This document shows, piece by piece, positions 1-13,300 of a stretch of DNA of 64,000 nucleotides. The translations under genes were made by a program, and so were the position numbers. The DNA lies in assembly GCA_963931865.1 (NCBI GenBank), contig OZ007516.1, forward strand, positions 1,971,883-2,035,882, read 5' to 3'. The notes beneath the pieces are model-generated. The model was not told the DNA's origin. It ran no database searches and saw only the letters and a program-made list of their open reading frames with translations. The DNA is from Axinella damicornis (taxonomy: Eukaryota; Porifera; Demospongiae; Axinellida; Axinellidae). How positions within the stretch are numbered: position 1 is the stretch's first letter; each line of letters opens with the position of its first letter.

Positions 1-313
1 ATCATATGTTTCTGTACCTGGCCTGGTTGTGTGGCACATCATCACCCAAACTTCACATGGACACAACGTTAACGTTAGTATGATGCCCATACACTTCCTC
101 GCAAGTTGGCGACATAACAAAAGGTGTGGAGAAGATAGTGAGTGTACATGGCTGCATAAGTGACAGTTATCAACGTGAGTATTATGCACACTGGTTCTTC
201 TATTGAGCTGAAAAATTTTAAAAATCGACTCAAAATGAACAAGAAAGTGGGATACAAAATTTAATCTACATGAGATTGTAATAAGGGGGACAACAAAATT
301 ATTTTTTATCGAC

Positions 314-1189
314 TCAGTCCTGTATCATGTCTTCTGGCTGGAGTTCAAACAGCAAGCCAGTGGTCTCTGGATCTTCAAACCTGCTCTTTGCTACACCAAC
401 ATCGTGAAGGAAGCACTTCAGTTCGACTGCATTCTTTTTTATTTTTTCTGACAAGTTTTCGATTTTACGGCAGGTGTCAGCATCGGCTTGCGTGTTGATG
501 TGCTGTTCATGACGTAGTTGATTGAGTTCATCATCGATGAACGTTCTTACCTCCTGCTCTCCCTCCAGAAATTGATGGCAATTAATCAGCACCACGTTGA
601 AGTGCTCGATGGCACGTCTGCATTCCTCTGGGAGAGCAGCGCACACCTTGTCGTCAATTCTCACAGGTGGGTTTTCATCATGAACAATGTCAATCCGCAC
701 ACCCTTGCCCACAATATTTTTAATGACATAGAAACAGGCTGAGATGTCTGAAGTTTCAGGCTCGCGGAGAGCTTTCTTGAATTCGGAAAGGGAGGTCCTC
801 ACTGCTTCACGCATCTGCATCAGATTTTCGTATTTCTGCATAATTCTTGTCACTGCTGTTTTAACATGGTTTGAGGAAGCTTCAGGTAGATTGGGTTTGT
901 GGGAAGCCTCAAGTGAGTAGTGGTGGCTTCCACAAGGTATCGAGCTTGATTCTTGTTGAAAGCCACACGGAAAGACTGTCTGTGGCTGACTGGATTGAGG
1001 TTTGTCTGTCAGCAGGCCACCTCCTGGTGGGCCTACCGGAGTACCTTCATGTCTAACATGATATTCCCTGGCTTCATCTTGAGGGCAATCAACAATGACC
1101 CAGTCATTAGAGATGCCGTTGAGTCTTTGTTCCAGCTGACCATTGTTGGCGGGAACAGGTCTCGGTTCTGGGTGCCACAACCTTCGAAA
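314..1189 (-). CDS. Uncharacterised coiled-coil protein, terminal exon (paralogue of the gene at 3.2-4.0 kb)
   Basis: I do not recognise the family. The minus-strand reading frame is open for about 290 residues and ends at a TGA at 314-316. No ATG lies at its head; the first usable codons follow an AG at 1190-1191 after a pyrimidine-rich stretch, so this is probably the last exon of a spliced gene whose upstream exons I could not place. The first 100 residues are proline-rich and polar. The rest is charged and probably helical, with repeated E/K-rich segments that could form coiled coils. It shares a core with the plus-strand gene at 3176-4024: a basic helical stretch, then LSEFKKAL, a short linker and ACF, matching LKEFKMSL...ACF in the partner. 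No signal peptide or membrane segment is visible. Function unknown; cytoplasmic is a guess. Confidence 0.5.
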   Translation of the reverse strand, partial: FRRLWHPEPRPVPANNGQLEQRLNGISNDWVIVDCPQDEAREYHVRHEGTPVGPPGGGLLTDKPQSSQPQTVFPCGFQQESSSIPCGSHHYSLEASHKPNLPEASSNHVKTAVTRIMQKYENLMQMREAVRTSLSEFKKALREPETSDISACFYVIKNIVGKGVRIDIVHDENPPVRIDDKVCAALPEECRRAIEHFNVVLINCHQFLEGEQEVRTFIDDELNQLRHEQHINTQADADTCRKIENLSEKIKKNAVELKCFLHDVGVAKSRFEDPETTGLLFELQPEDMIQD

Positions 1190-3169
1190 CTATAGTAATA
1201 ATAGAATAATAGACACAGAAGAAAAACATCATGCGTCGGTAAGTTGGATATCTGGGAACGCCCATTATTAACCTTGCTCCCTGCAGGCCATTTGTACAGG
1301 AGTTTCTCCACCTACAAACACCCAGGGGCAGTGGGTGTCTGAACCCATAATCGGCATCTGCTGCAGGCTTGTTCTTTATGACCTTGATTAGGAAGAGGCT
1401 ATATAAATCTATGGTCGGACTGAAGCACTGGCTTTCTAATCAGACCCTCTGGTGTGGGCCAGGCTATCTCCCAGACCAGACCCTCTTTCCGATGGTCTGG
1501 TTCCGAGAGTTATGGCTTGCACATCACATCACTAGTGGACATTAGTCTCGCGGAGCCAGACCCACACCTCCCTTCCGTGTGGGTCTAGTCTGGCCCCGCG
1601 AGACTAAGTGGACATAGCTACGGAAATGATGTTGTAGCGGTCGGATTGTATAGCTTATGTTGTACGGCTCTATGGTATCACGTTTTGGATGCTAAAAAGC
1701 CCCTAAGAGGTACACTTACAAATTGTCCCATGGCTCAGTTCTGTGGACGCTATAGCGCTAGCAGGGCCCGGGCACACCTACAGCTAGCTAGCCTAGCAAA
1801 ATTAGAAAACAAAATACAGCATGATGACGTCATAATCACATGATCCTAGATAGGCCTAAGCTAGCTAGCTACTATATAAATGAGCTCTGCATCTGATCTC
1901 TGAGCTCCGCTCCAGCAGCTAGCTAGTAGTCTGCTAGATCGAGACAGTTTTGCCTGGTACCTAGTGTACTATGTTTATTTACACATGTTGGTGATACACT
2001 GATAATTTGAGTGACGCAGTGATGGGTGCTCTTTTGGCAATGTTTCGACGGGCAGTTCCAGACCCGGTGCGTAGTGGTAGGGCTTCTCAGCCTTCGTCGA
2101 TACTATACATATGATCCCGGGTACTGTTACAGAAAGGGTGGGGTGAGTGAGTGATCATGCTACCCATAAGGGGAAGAAATTATTCCACAGCCAACCTAAT
2201 TAATAGTGTACAGCCGGATATATTCTCCCATGTATGACATTTTTTGGCGAGGCATAAAGCACATTTTTGTGTTTTCAGGATCGAGGGGCAACCGCACTCC
2301 TGGTAGCCGTTGCAACGCCGGCTGCGACTCGCCGTAGCGCAAGTTAAGTATCGCCGTTAGTTCCAATTAACGCACATGCCACGTGGCAACCACGCTCAGT
2401 CGAATGCTAGGCGACCAAAGGGAAGACACGAAATTATAACAGCACTTACAACCTTGCCAGCACGGTGAGTTTTGGCATGTATTAAGTGTCAGTGAACAAT
2501 GGCGATTACGGCTGTGTGGTCAGAATCTTTGTGGGCCCTTCGTATGACTACTGGCAACCAACGTCGAAGAGCGATCGAGCAATGGCGGCCGACGGCACGA
2601 CAAAAGCGCTTGTTTCTCCACCACCAAGGTGAGTTTCAGCACAATTATTATACGTTTGTCTAACTGCATGATAGCCATCACAACGGTGTAGTCAGAATCT
2701 CTGTAGACCTTTCCTGCGAGCTATGAGGTTTGATTATTTACATTAATTAGATTAATTAATTACGCGGCACAATTTTTCCCCTACCAGGAGTGTAATTAGA
2801 GGAAGTTGCTTTTTGGCAGGTCAAAGTGCTGAAGGCATACACATTGTTCACAGCCACGATATATATAGTATTAGAAAAGGTAAACTATGTATGCTTAATT
2901 AAGTCTTGTGGGAGAGCAACTACAGCTGAAGAGGACAATGATCCCATTTTGAGGGCCGGGTTGTGTGGGTCCTCTTTGTTCTCATCCCACCTGCAATTAC
3001 TATATATAATTATCCAACTGTATGTGAGTGCATCAATCAGTTGCTGTTTTCAACATGGACCTTAAATAGCTAATCTCATTGACTGGTCTTCAAGTTGATG
3101 TATAATGTATAATCATGCTCCTCATCTTGTCTGCAGTTCACCAACTGATACATGCATATCTCCCTGTAG
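1190..3169. other. Spacer between divergent paralogues, with repeats and a candidate first exon
   Basis: Apart from the small palindrome at 1543-1606 I see no certain gene. At 2583-2628 an ATG opens a short frame (MAADGTTKALVSPPP) ending at a consensus donor, AAG|GTGAGT. Its phase does not join cleanly to the coding exon at 3176, so it may be a 5' exon of that gene through an unseen exon, or unrelated. The stretches following the GTGAGT motifs at about 2465 and 2629 are diverged tandem copies (each carries a GTCAGAATCT motif followed by related sequence). About 2755-2800 contains the ATTTTTCCCCTACCAGGAGT repeat seen again near 30.1, 50.7 and 51.0 kb. Confidence 0.45.
1543..1606. mobile_element. 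Palindromic MITE, TAGTCTCG subfamily, with 9-bp target duplication
   Basis: The 64-bp element has near-perfect inverted arms beginning TAGTCTCGCGG and ending CCGCGAGACTA. It is flanked on both sides by the same nine bases, AGTGGACAT (1534-1542 and 1607-1615). Ends and duplication match the other palindromes in the window. Confidence 0.85.
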
Positions 3170-3175
3170 CATATC

Positions 3176-4024
3176 ATGCATCCTCATATTAACCCAGGAC
3201 AGCAACCCCAACCTCAACCAATTCGAGAAAACCCTCCCAACCCTGATCCTGATGTACGACACCTGTCCTTAATAGTGGAAGAAAGACCCAAACCTCATGA
3301 CGATACATATGCTGGTGTTGCCCAAACTTATCCGCCCCCTGCGAGACCGGATCCCCGGCCAGCTGGGATATTTAGCTATCTCCCAGAAGACTATGCTAAA
3401 CCGACAATTCCAATCAGTAGAAATGCTGTTGCAGATGACACTGCAGCCACAGTGAAAGAGACGTTCACCACCGAAGTATTGAGAAGACGCAGAGCAGTAG
3501 ACAACCATTTGAAAGAGTTTAAGATGTCTCTTGGCAAGGGTATCAATGCCCCACTGCCTGCATGCTTTGTCTCCTGGAAGAACGGATTGTTTCCTAAGTG
3601 GCCTGAGCAGGAACCGTTTCTTGTCGAGTACTGTGTAAGTGAAAGTGACAATACATGCATGCTGAAGGCCATTCATGCACGCAAGCACCAACAGTATCTC
3701 ACTCCTGAGCAAATTGCAACCGGCCAGCACATGAACAATCTTCTTGACGCATGCCACAACTTTCGGCTACACAAAGAGGACATGAAAAAGACGATCCGGG
3801 AACAGAACTTGCAGCTGTTGCGTGTTGAGTTACGTTCAAAGACACTGAATTCAATCCAAAGTGAGCTTCAAAGTCTGCCAGCTGAGATAGACCGATTTGG
3901 AGAAGAAATTGACACTCTTCTAAAAAATATTTTGGCTGCATTACTACCATATGGACAGACGCAAAAGGGAAGGGAAATTACTGGCATGAAACAAATCCAC
4001 AAAGTCATTATTGCTGCCAAATGA
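3176..4024 (+). CDS. Uncharacterised proline-rich/coiled-coil protein (paralogue of the gene at 0.3-1.2 kb)
   Basis: An open frame of 282 codons runs from an ATG at 3176 to a TGA at 4022-4024. Residues 1-75 are rich in proline and polar residues. Residues 90-130 and 175-260 are charged and helical, with a likely coiled coil in the last third. The core LKEFKMSL, a short linker and ACF matches the minus-strand protein at 314-1189, so the two form a head-to-head paralogous pair. A possible acceptor (CTGTAG, ending 3169) lies just 5' of the ATG, so more N-terminal sequence may be added by splicing. I cannot name the family. No catalytic motif, signal peptide or membrane segment is visible. Confidence 0.6.
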   Translation: MHPHINPGQQPQPQPIRENPPNPDPDVRHLSLIVEERPKPHDDTYAGVAQTYPPPARPDPRPAGIFSYLPEDYAKPTIPISRNAVADDTAATVKETFTTEVLRRRRAVDNHLKEFKMSLGKGINAPLPACFVSWKNGLFPKWPEQEPFLVEYCVSESDNTCMLKAIHARKHQQYLTPEQIATGQHMNNLLDACHNFRLHKEDMKKTIREQNLQLLRVELRSKTLNSIQSELQSLPAEIDRFGEEIDTLLKNILAALLPYGQTQKGREITGMKQIHKVIIAAK

Positions 4025-4705
4025 GGAGGTACGTGTATCTGTGCAGACACACCCATTACACTAGCGTTGTCCCACCCCCAGGATTTGATTGTTTGCAGTA
4101 TGTATACTGCATGCAAAAACTGCAAGCTATCAGAACTGCAGGTGAAATTGCCTTGGAGGTAAATGTGTACAATTGTGTGATGTGTTACTTTTTACACACT
4201 TTGACTTTAATTGTATGGCGGTTTGTCGTTTATACCATTTTGTTTGTCTCAATTGATTATATTCAGATTCTGTGCATACTCATGATGTCCCATATGGAAT
4301 TTGTAATCAACTCTTGCATCAAGAATTATTTTCAATTGCAGGTGCACCCATAGATACTACATCTATGGTACACCAATGTATTTGATCACATGACGACAAG
4401 TGCATATAATGACATCAACTTCAGCGCATGCAGCGGAGGATGAATGAAGATGTCATCTTGTGCTCTTGCAATGTATGTAGCATGTTTTTTTGCTGAATCT
4501 ATTCTAATCTGTGTTGCAGAAGCTGAAAATAGCACATACAAGTCATAGAAAACTTCCGACGTGGAACATATGGACCTACATAATGATATACATCGTGGTG
4601 GTGGGATCTCTAAAACAAAGCGTAGTACTTCTACTCCACAAAAATGAATCACAAGAAGAAAGAAGAGAGGAAGGAACTTAAAAATAACAATATGATAGGG
4701 CTGTG
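4025..4705. other. Intergenic spacer; probable 3' flanks of two convergent genes
   Basis: This AT-rich stretch lies between the stop of the 3.2-4.0 kb gene and the stop of LIN9. I see no coding frame with support, no structured RNA and no palindromic element. It probably holds the two 3' untranslated regions. Confidence 0.5.
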
Positions 4706-7700
4706 CTAGGAGTTGGGATGGTTGCTGGTTGCAGTTCTGGGGAGAGTACCGACAGAGAAAGCATGAAGGGTCCCAATAGGATTCATTCCAGACTGGATGA
4801 GAGTTAGCGGAGTCTCCACATTATCTCGGAAACAGCTGAAATAAAGAATATTCACATGACTAGCATGTCACTGCTGTTCAGCACCTTCGAACAATTCATG
4901 AGGTTAACCTTGCCACATTGTAACATGCGTGATTTCCATATTAGTGCGTTGTCATGAACTTACTTTCTGTTTTGTGGGTGTATTTTGGCTTCAATGTCGT
5001 CAATGGATTCAGTTAGAGTATTCATTTCCATGGAGTTGCCTGACTCTGATAACACCTGCAAGCAATATACACACAAGTAGTAAGAGAGGGCTAATTAGGG
5101 TTCAGGCATTTTGGATGGACGAATTCTGATGATGTTGCATAGCCACTGACCTCTATTTGAAGTAGTAGACTTGTTAATCTGGAGATCAGCTCTAGCAATT
5201 CAGTGTCCTTCACCTCACTGTGATGTGAGAGGCCGGAGGATTGCGTTATACTGGACCACAAAACATCGTTTTCAGCTGACAGTGCTTAGATGTGTGACTA
5301 TTCCAGCATATACATGTACGATTGGTCATGAGAACCAGTGTAGACCCCCTCTCTCATGATTAAAGGTCCTCTCCCACTTCATTGACCATGGGAGGTCACT
5401 TGCATGTAAACATGGATGCTCAGAACACTGTCAGTGATCTGTGATCAATAAGGGACCTTACAATTAAGACTTACCTCCCAGAAGCTTCCAAACTTGTGTT
5501 TGCACTCTCCGTGATCTTCTGGGCGTGCTCTTGCACATCCATACTGACAGGCCCTATCTCAGCACTGTAGCCCAGAGCAACACAGTGGCTCTTGATGGCT
5601 TCCAGTCGCATATTCAGTTGCTGGAATCAGGATAGCAGCAAAATCACGACTACATCAAACACCTACCACAGATCGGTTCCAGTATCATGCGTAGGGATAC
5701 TGGAAGCAAATCTGTGCTGGGGTTGGTTTGGGTCTGGGGCCGAGACTACCATACCTGGTGCTCCAAATAAGCCTGTTTGCAGTATCTTGAGAAATGCACA
5801 ACGTACAAACTATAGCTACTGCCAATGGGATCTGTAGATTCCAACAGTGCATATATCATAAGGAATTCGGCCGCAATATCAGCAGTAAGAAACAGCCAAC
5901 AAAATGTGGGTTAATGATGGAGAGACTTCCGTTGACAGTCAGCCACACCACTAAGTGCTTGAAGCAGCTAGCGCAGCAAACACTTGGCTGTGAAGTAGAG
6001 GGAGTTTTACGTGGCTACCTCTCCGTGCAGGAGTTTCAAGGTGCCTGATAGCCAATAGCTTACTCAACAAATGACATGTATAGCTGCAGTCCTAGCAATT
6101 CAACGTACCTTGTTTATGTCATCCAGTTCGATGATGACCGTAGCATACTGTCTCTGGAAGTCCACAGGCAACGGCTTCTGACGAGCATGCTGACAAATAG
6201 ATAGAACACAAGATAAGGTGGTAGCGGATACTGAGAACTTTGCCAGTTGTCCTCTAGTCTCGGTACCAGACCCTCGCATGCAGTCTGGTACCGAGACTAG
6301 TTGTTGCTCTGCAACATATAGTAGTGTACGTATCAGATAGAAGACGCCCAGCGGAGAGCAAGGTGTTGGCATACATGAATACTTATCAGCAACCTGGTAA
6401 ACACGCCTTCTCATTAGGAAGACAGAGCTCAGTAAACCCCAGTGAAAAAGCAGTCAAGCACCTTAACCAGTAGCCTAAGGCCATTCATGTATATGAAGTT
6501 CACACGAACACTTATAATATCTATCTCGGTGAACTGATAGCTTTATATGTACCATTTTCTCAACTTCCGTGTTCATGTCGGTAAGTCTCTGCACTCTCTG
6601 CTGCTTCAGAGCTAGCAGTTTAGACAGCTGTGTCTGCAGTGATAGAAATTTTCAAAATGTTGACCTGGTTTCAGCACAAACTTGCTTTCTGGTAGTACAC
6701 GCACATATGTAGCTGCTTACCACTTGTTTGAGGAAGTCCACTGGGAATCCTCCAACATGGTCAGGCATCTGAGCATTGAGAACACCTGCAAAACAAGGTG
6801 AAACTTGTACTACCAGTCAATCCAGTGGTGTGGGTATAGCTAGCCTTGTTCCCACGTGGCCTGGGAACGAGGCTAGGGTATAGCCTACTGCCACGTGGGG
6901 CATACACATCCTCTTCAATGCTGAGAAATGAAAGTATTACCTACCTGGTTGAGTGGGAAGTTCATTCAACATTTTTCTTCTGGAGGAGGGAGTGGGAAAG
7001 GATTCAACGTTAAAAGAAATCTAGCTTGCTAGCTTATCATGGATGCATGTTACTATGTGCAAGTTGCAGGCTGTTCTACGCATTAGTCTCATACCGAGGC
7101 CACCCACAAGAGCCTGGGAATGGAACTGCCTCACCCTAAACAGGGATGGGCTATCCTGGGCTGTAGCTATATTCAAGATCTCCGTACCTTGCTGGTGAAG
7201 ATGTTAAGAATGGGTCCGAGTGCTAGAAGAGAAAGGAGACGACGACATGCTGACACATGGTACATGAATCATTTAGCCTTAACACAAACAACTCACTGAG
7301 TCTGGAGACAACAGTGCGTGCATTGCAGGAGTATCCGGAACAATAGGTCTTGGTCTGTGAAAAAGACAAATGATAATATTTTTGTCCAAGTTCTCTGGCG
7401 GGCACCAGATTTGGCTATCCACGTTCATGCGTGTAATCTTACGGTGTTCTTGGTCTTATGGTCTGGTCCTGTGGGGGCCAGTGTGTCTTCTGAGAGGTCT
7501 CTAGGGCAGAGATGGAGATCATCTCAGGCGGTTCGGCACTCTGTGGGTGGGGGAGGGGTTAGAGTGGAGCACCCATCTTTCAAGCATGCCTATCAACCTA
7601 GAGATTTTGTAAACCAGTTTTATGCGCGAGTGACTTGTTACACGTAGACGTACCTTGATCTCAGTGTCCGGGATGGCGTGCTTGCCAAGGCCAGGCCGAT

Positions 7701-10148
7701 CGAAAGTGACCCAGTAACTGTGGTTTTCAATGTCCACCGCCTCTATCCTCCCAGTGAAGAACCCTCGCTCCCGTTCTGTGTGCAGGCGGGCTATGGGGGA
7801 GGGACAAGGAGCAGCTACTCAAGAACACATTTGTGTGTGTGTGTGTTGGGGTTACCCAGTTGTTAGTCAAAAGTTAGTGAAACCACACCCGTACTTCAAT
7901 GCATACACTTGCATTTTTGGCCACACAATTCACGTGTTTACGGTAATGGAGGAGTCTGCCTGGCTTTGTACCCAGGCTTTAATCCCAGGCTTGTAGTATT
8001 TGGAGAAAAATGCGGAAGGAAACCCTGGAAGGAATTCACATGTGATAGTAACAGTGATACAGTGATACAGTACCACTGCTGACATCTCCGGAAGCTTTGG
8101 TAGCTCCTGGATGGTCATCCCGGTCTTGCATCTTCCTGGTTGTCCAATTCGTACACTGACAATGATGCAAATGATCCCATGACATCATTATCTTTGCACC
8201 AGAAAGACACGATGTCAACGGCAGCACCAATTGTGTGAAATATTTCCAGGTTTTCTTCTGATTTTTATCCAAAGTTGTTGGTCAAATCTGGGCACAAGTC
8301 TCTCACTGTCCTCACCTGTTACAGTCGTGCCCACAACCAGTAAAGCAGGTAGCTCATCTGGTATGTCCTTGTAGTCGGAGAAGTCGGCTACGGTGATCTA
8401 AAGAAAGAGATGTTCAGAACCTAGTGACTTACTGGGTTAATAACTTTGATTCCAGCTGGTCCAAGAATACTCTTTGGATCATCCCCCCCCCCCCCCCCCC
8501 CCCCCCCCTCCCCACCCCCAACATCACTACCTGCAAATACATAGCTGGTTACATGCCCGTCGCTGAACATTGATAGCTATCTGGTTGACTCCTCTACTGC
8601 CTTTGATCACCAGTATTTGATTGCTTGCAGTACACAAATATGGTGGGGGAAGGCCTGGGGAGATCTGGTCACGTACGGTGCCATCAGGAAGACATATGGT
8701 AGACACACAGAGGGCGGTGCCAAATGGAGAATCTCACTGCCCTTCCTTGTACTGTCCGTCCAAAGGCTGGATGTTAGAGCGTTCACAAGGTAGACGATCA
8801 ATACCATTTGTCACAATGCCAGGGACGGATCGGTGTGAAACAGGCCCCCCGTGTGTCACTATATGCCAGGGACAGATCGGTGTGAAACAGGCCCCCCGTG
8901 TGTCACAATGCCAGGGACGGATCGGTGTGAAACAGGCCCCCCGTGTGTCTACTCTCTGTCTACCTAACATCATCACAAGTGACCAGATCTCCCAGGCCTC
9001 CCCCCCGCCGTATTTGCATAATGCAAGCGATCAAATACTGGCACCTGGGAATGAGGTTAGGCTACCAAGGTATGACAAGTACAAGAAACAATGCAATAAG
9101 TGGAGAGCTTACGACGCCCTGGTGGACTTGCTCCTGAATCTGCCTGGCCTTGTTCCTCTTGTACTCCATGAGGGCCCTCTCCTCCTTGAAGAAGGTTGGG
9201 GAGCATCTCCGAGGTTTACCCATCAGTCGACGCAACTGATGCCATTGTACCCTGGTCAGCTTGCGGGTCTGCATGCATGCGTGTGTGTGTGTGTGTGTGT
9301 GTGTAGTATGTAAATTATGTGTAAATTACCACATTATATCAGGCGGCTATCAGTATCCGTGAACTTTGAACTTTAACCTTTACACTGAAGCCAACCACCC
9401 CAAAACAGTCCCCTTTGTTCCATGGCTCCCATTGCACAGTCATTGCACCAAACAATATTATTTTGACTGGTACTGTATTAAGGTTAGTTCTACACATGAC
9501 ACACACGTCCAAACCTTCAGTTCTGGGAACATCTCTGAGAGGCACCTGCAGAAGTCATTCTCTCCCTCAAACAGAGGCCTGGAAAAGAATGGACACCAGG
9601 ATGATGGCTCATTCCTAGTGCTAAACTTCAGGATGCAGACACGGTACATGTACGTAAGCTATGGCATAACTAATGGTGTCATACCAGCGTGTTTGCCTTA
9701 CAGTCACATGGGGTCTGATCAACAGCCTCACACTTGGCGGGGGGGGGGGGGGGGGGGGGGGGTATAGGCTGGGAATGAGGCTAATGTGTCTGAGGAAGCC
9801 AGCTGGCTTCTATCACAATACAAGATGTGGGGGGGTACATACTTCAGTTAATCAACTCCTGGCTCTACTCATGAATAACGTACATGACATTGAACAACCA
9901 CTGAACAGCCACGGCTGGGACTAGGCCAGGGTCTCAGTAACTAGCCTCGTTCCCAGGCTCTCCCCTGCGCAGAAATGTTGGGTGCGTAGGGGAGCCTCTC
10001 CCCGGGAAAGAGGCTACTCAGTAACTGGAGCTCAAGTGTACCAGCCACACTGAGTTTGCTTGCTACATGCAGGCCAGGTCATGTATACCTACTGGATGTG
10101 CAACCATTCCAGGGTTTCAATTTAATTTTAGGTGTGTGTGTGTGTGTG

Positions 10149-10190
<42 letters not shown>

Positions 10191-10309
10191 ATTCGCTCAT
10201 CCTAGAATCATTGCTGCCCTACTATGTATGCAAGGCAAACAATGCCGCCACCTCTTACAGTGTACTTTGCCATGCTACGATTTTGTCTCCCTTGAACGAT
10301 TTTCAAAAC

Positions 10310-10354
<45 letters not shown>

Positions 10355-13300
10355 AACTTGGTCCCTGGTCTCAGGATCTGCATGTTGGCATGCATGCACT
10401 AGCGTAACAGGAAGTAGACTCACTGGTCAACATCAGAGTAGAACCACTCATAGTAGCACCACTTGTGGGCCTTGGGTAGCTTCAGCACGTTGCGTAACCT
10501 GCTGCTCACAGAGTGCTGCAGGGAGGAAGGAAGGGAGGGAGGGAGGGAGGGAGGGAGGGAGGGAGGGAGGGAGAGGGGAGGGTGGGAGACAGTGAATAAG
10601 GCTCAGTGATACCACGACCAATATTGACCTAAACATGATGCTGGAAGGCCATGCCGTTCTGAGTACGTGGGTGTGGCCTTATTTATATCACAATAGTGTA
10701 TCATCACAATTATTGCAATACAAGTACTAATACGGGTAATTATTGCTCATAATTATCATGCTACTTTGAAATATGGGGAGAGTTTGGGGCAGCTTGCAAT
10801 AGGGCACTCACCAGAATGGCTTGGTCTGCTCTTGACTTGGATGGAGAAGTAAACATTGTTTGCTGGGGGAGAGGAAGAGATTCATTCACTGTTGCTCATA
10901 CCCATGATAATTACACACTGTAACGATGGGGTTGTACCCAGGAAATCACTACTCTCATCTAAAGGTGCAATTGTTAGTGTCTGAGGTATTTAAGGGGATA
11001 CTGTGAAGTATGTAGTTATATATTCTCGAGCAACGACAGCTAATTGTGCTGCATGTGCATATGATGGCTAGCCTCCAACTACCTGTACATATCTCTATTC
11101 ATACTAGAAGTAAAGCTGGGTGTGTCCGCAATATTACACGCTGTACATTGTAGTGCACATACTCAATATCCATGCACATGCAGCACACAGCCACAATACT
11201 GCATTGTACATGTACATTCATACATGCACACATGCCCAATGCTCACCTGGTTATGAGCCAGTGGTGTCTCCCTGCACAGAGAACAAGGAAGAACGAGCAT
11301 ATCAACTTCAGCTCTCACACAACCTGATGTGCACGTACAGCCATTGTCACTGTTCAAATCACTGAAGAATTAGAGCAAGCCCAGGGGCCCAGCATGCTAC
11401 CCCGGGCTCTGAGGGTGCAAGGAATCTGTTCAAAAATGGGGTCTAGGTAGTTGCATGGATGCTGTCTTCGTACTCGTGGTGCACAAACAGTCAGCAATCA
11501 GGGTGAAGTCCACATTATCAAGTAAGGCTTCTTTTACGCCTCCCAGGCTAGTAGCATCTGTGTACCCCCCCACCCCCTCCTGTTAGCTTGGGGGTTATAT
11601 GTAACTGACAAGTACACAGTTGTTGCATATATTATAGGAGTGATATGGAGCTTCTGGTGACAGCTACATGTATATCGAATTCCAGCTTTACATGCAATTG
11701 TGAATAACTGCGAACCAGGCTATGTCGTGGAAGGATTAAAGAACGATTGGTATGACTCAATAAGCATACCTTCTTTGTCTCTTTTGAGGTTTAAATATTT
11801 CCTCCTGTACAGAAAGAAGAAACGACGGTAAGTTACCCAGGAAGCTAGGTGACTAACATTTAAGCACAAACAACCTAACACAGTACATAACGAATCAGTT
11901 ATCGGTATCAGCCACTAACAATTATCGGTTATTGGAATATCGGCAAATCTCCTGATTTGCCGTAAATACATAAAAGTATGTACATACATGTATAATGAGA
12001 ACCAGGTAACTATGAGAGTATGTGTCACCTCTTCATCGTCGCTGGTCTCTGATACACTGTTCTGAATGCTGGAGGAGTCATGGGAGAAGTCCAGGCGGCG
12101 GCTACTGCTGCGATGCTGTGAGAAATGAACATGTGTCATAAATGGATGGCTAAATGCAGAGATGGACGGAGAATACATATATCGCAGTGTATTTCACACT
12201 TGCTGGTATCCCCAGCAGTAGCTGTAGGAGTCATAACTCATACCCTTTCCTGGCTACTAAACGCATTTTCTACTAGGGCTTCTTCTAATGGTTTACACTT
12301 CCTGTCTAGGAGCTGAATGTGACTCTCTGATTGATCAATCTCAACTGATAACATTATACTGCAGTCAGCTGGTAACTCATTAACTGGCTCCCCTATTGAG
12401 GCTATCTTTCATTCACACACTTCCCAGTGGACGTTCACACCACTAGTACAGTGTATAAATAATCTGACTGCACCAATCAGACAAGGAACCTATGGACACC
12501 TATCATGCTTATCACTTGCAGTCATGGTATGCATACAAACATCAGCCTCATTCCCAGGCCTTCCAGTATGCAACTGAACAGTGGGATGAGGATTGCATAT
12601 GTGTGCTACTACCTACCGTACCAGGACCTAACTTTTTCAACGGCTGAACTACAGGTCAGATGGGGTAGCCCCATACAAGAGCGCACGATGACATCATTGT
12701 TTTCATCATGTACTCTTGCGTCATACCATTCTCAAAAATACCTGACAACTACCGTAGTCGCATGTTATTAGGCGCATGCGCCTATACCTCCACAGGAGGA
12801 AAATATGCACCTAATAACGTAATAATGAATATTTTAATAATGACATTCCTCGAATAGGAGTGCGCTTCAACTCGAATTATAGCGGTTTTCCACTCTGTAG
12901 GATCGAAAATGGCAGAGTTTCTGGAAGAAGACTGCAGCGCTTAACAGCGAGTACCTGGTACGAGAGTTGAACCTGCGCCTAACAGCGAATATGTGCCTAT
13001 AAGTGAGCTGTGCCTAATAATGTGCGACTACGGTACATGTATTGGCCATCAACTTTTGTAATGCACATCTCTTCAAACATGTTACACCTTACACAAGCAC
13101 ACCTGCTTTCCCAAGACACAACTTGGGGGTTGTGGGGTCTACAGCATCTTCAACATGCACAATAATGCTAATGAATACTTTTCATAGACTGATTACAGGA
13201 AGGGAGCAGCAGTGTTTCCTGCATGAACATGCAACGTGGGTGTGTCCCAAACAAAGCATTTTCTACAGCTACATTAGACACACGTCTGCAGTGAAATGGG

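Noticed and set aside
8621..9313. 230-codon plus-strand frame over the 8.8 kb repeat
   Set aside because: It runs antisense across LIN9 exon 9113-9268 and a three-copy tandem repeat, with no domain support.
11770..11804. Possible extra LIN9 exon (GAGGAAATATTT...) with good splice sites
   Set aside because: Its 35-nt length breaks the frame between the neighbouring exons (phase 0 to phase 0), and the total is divisible by three without it.
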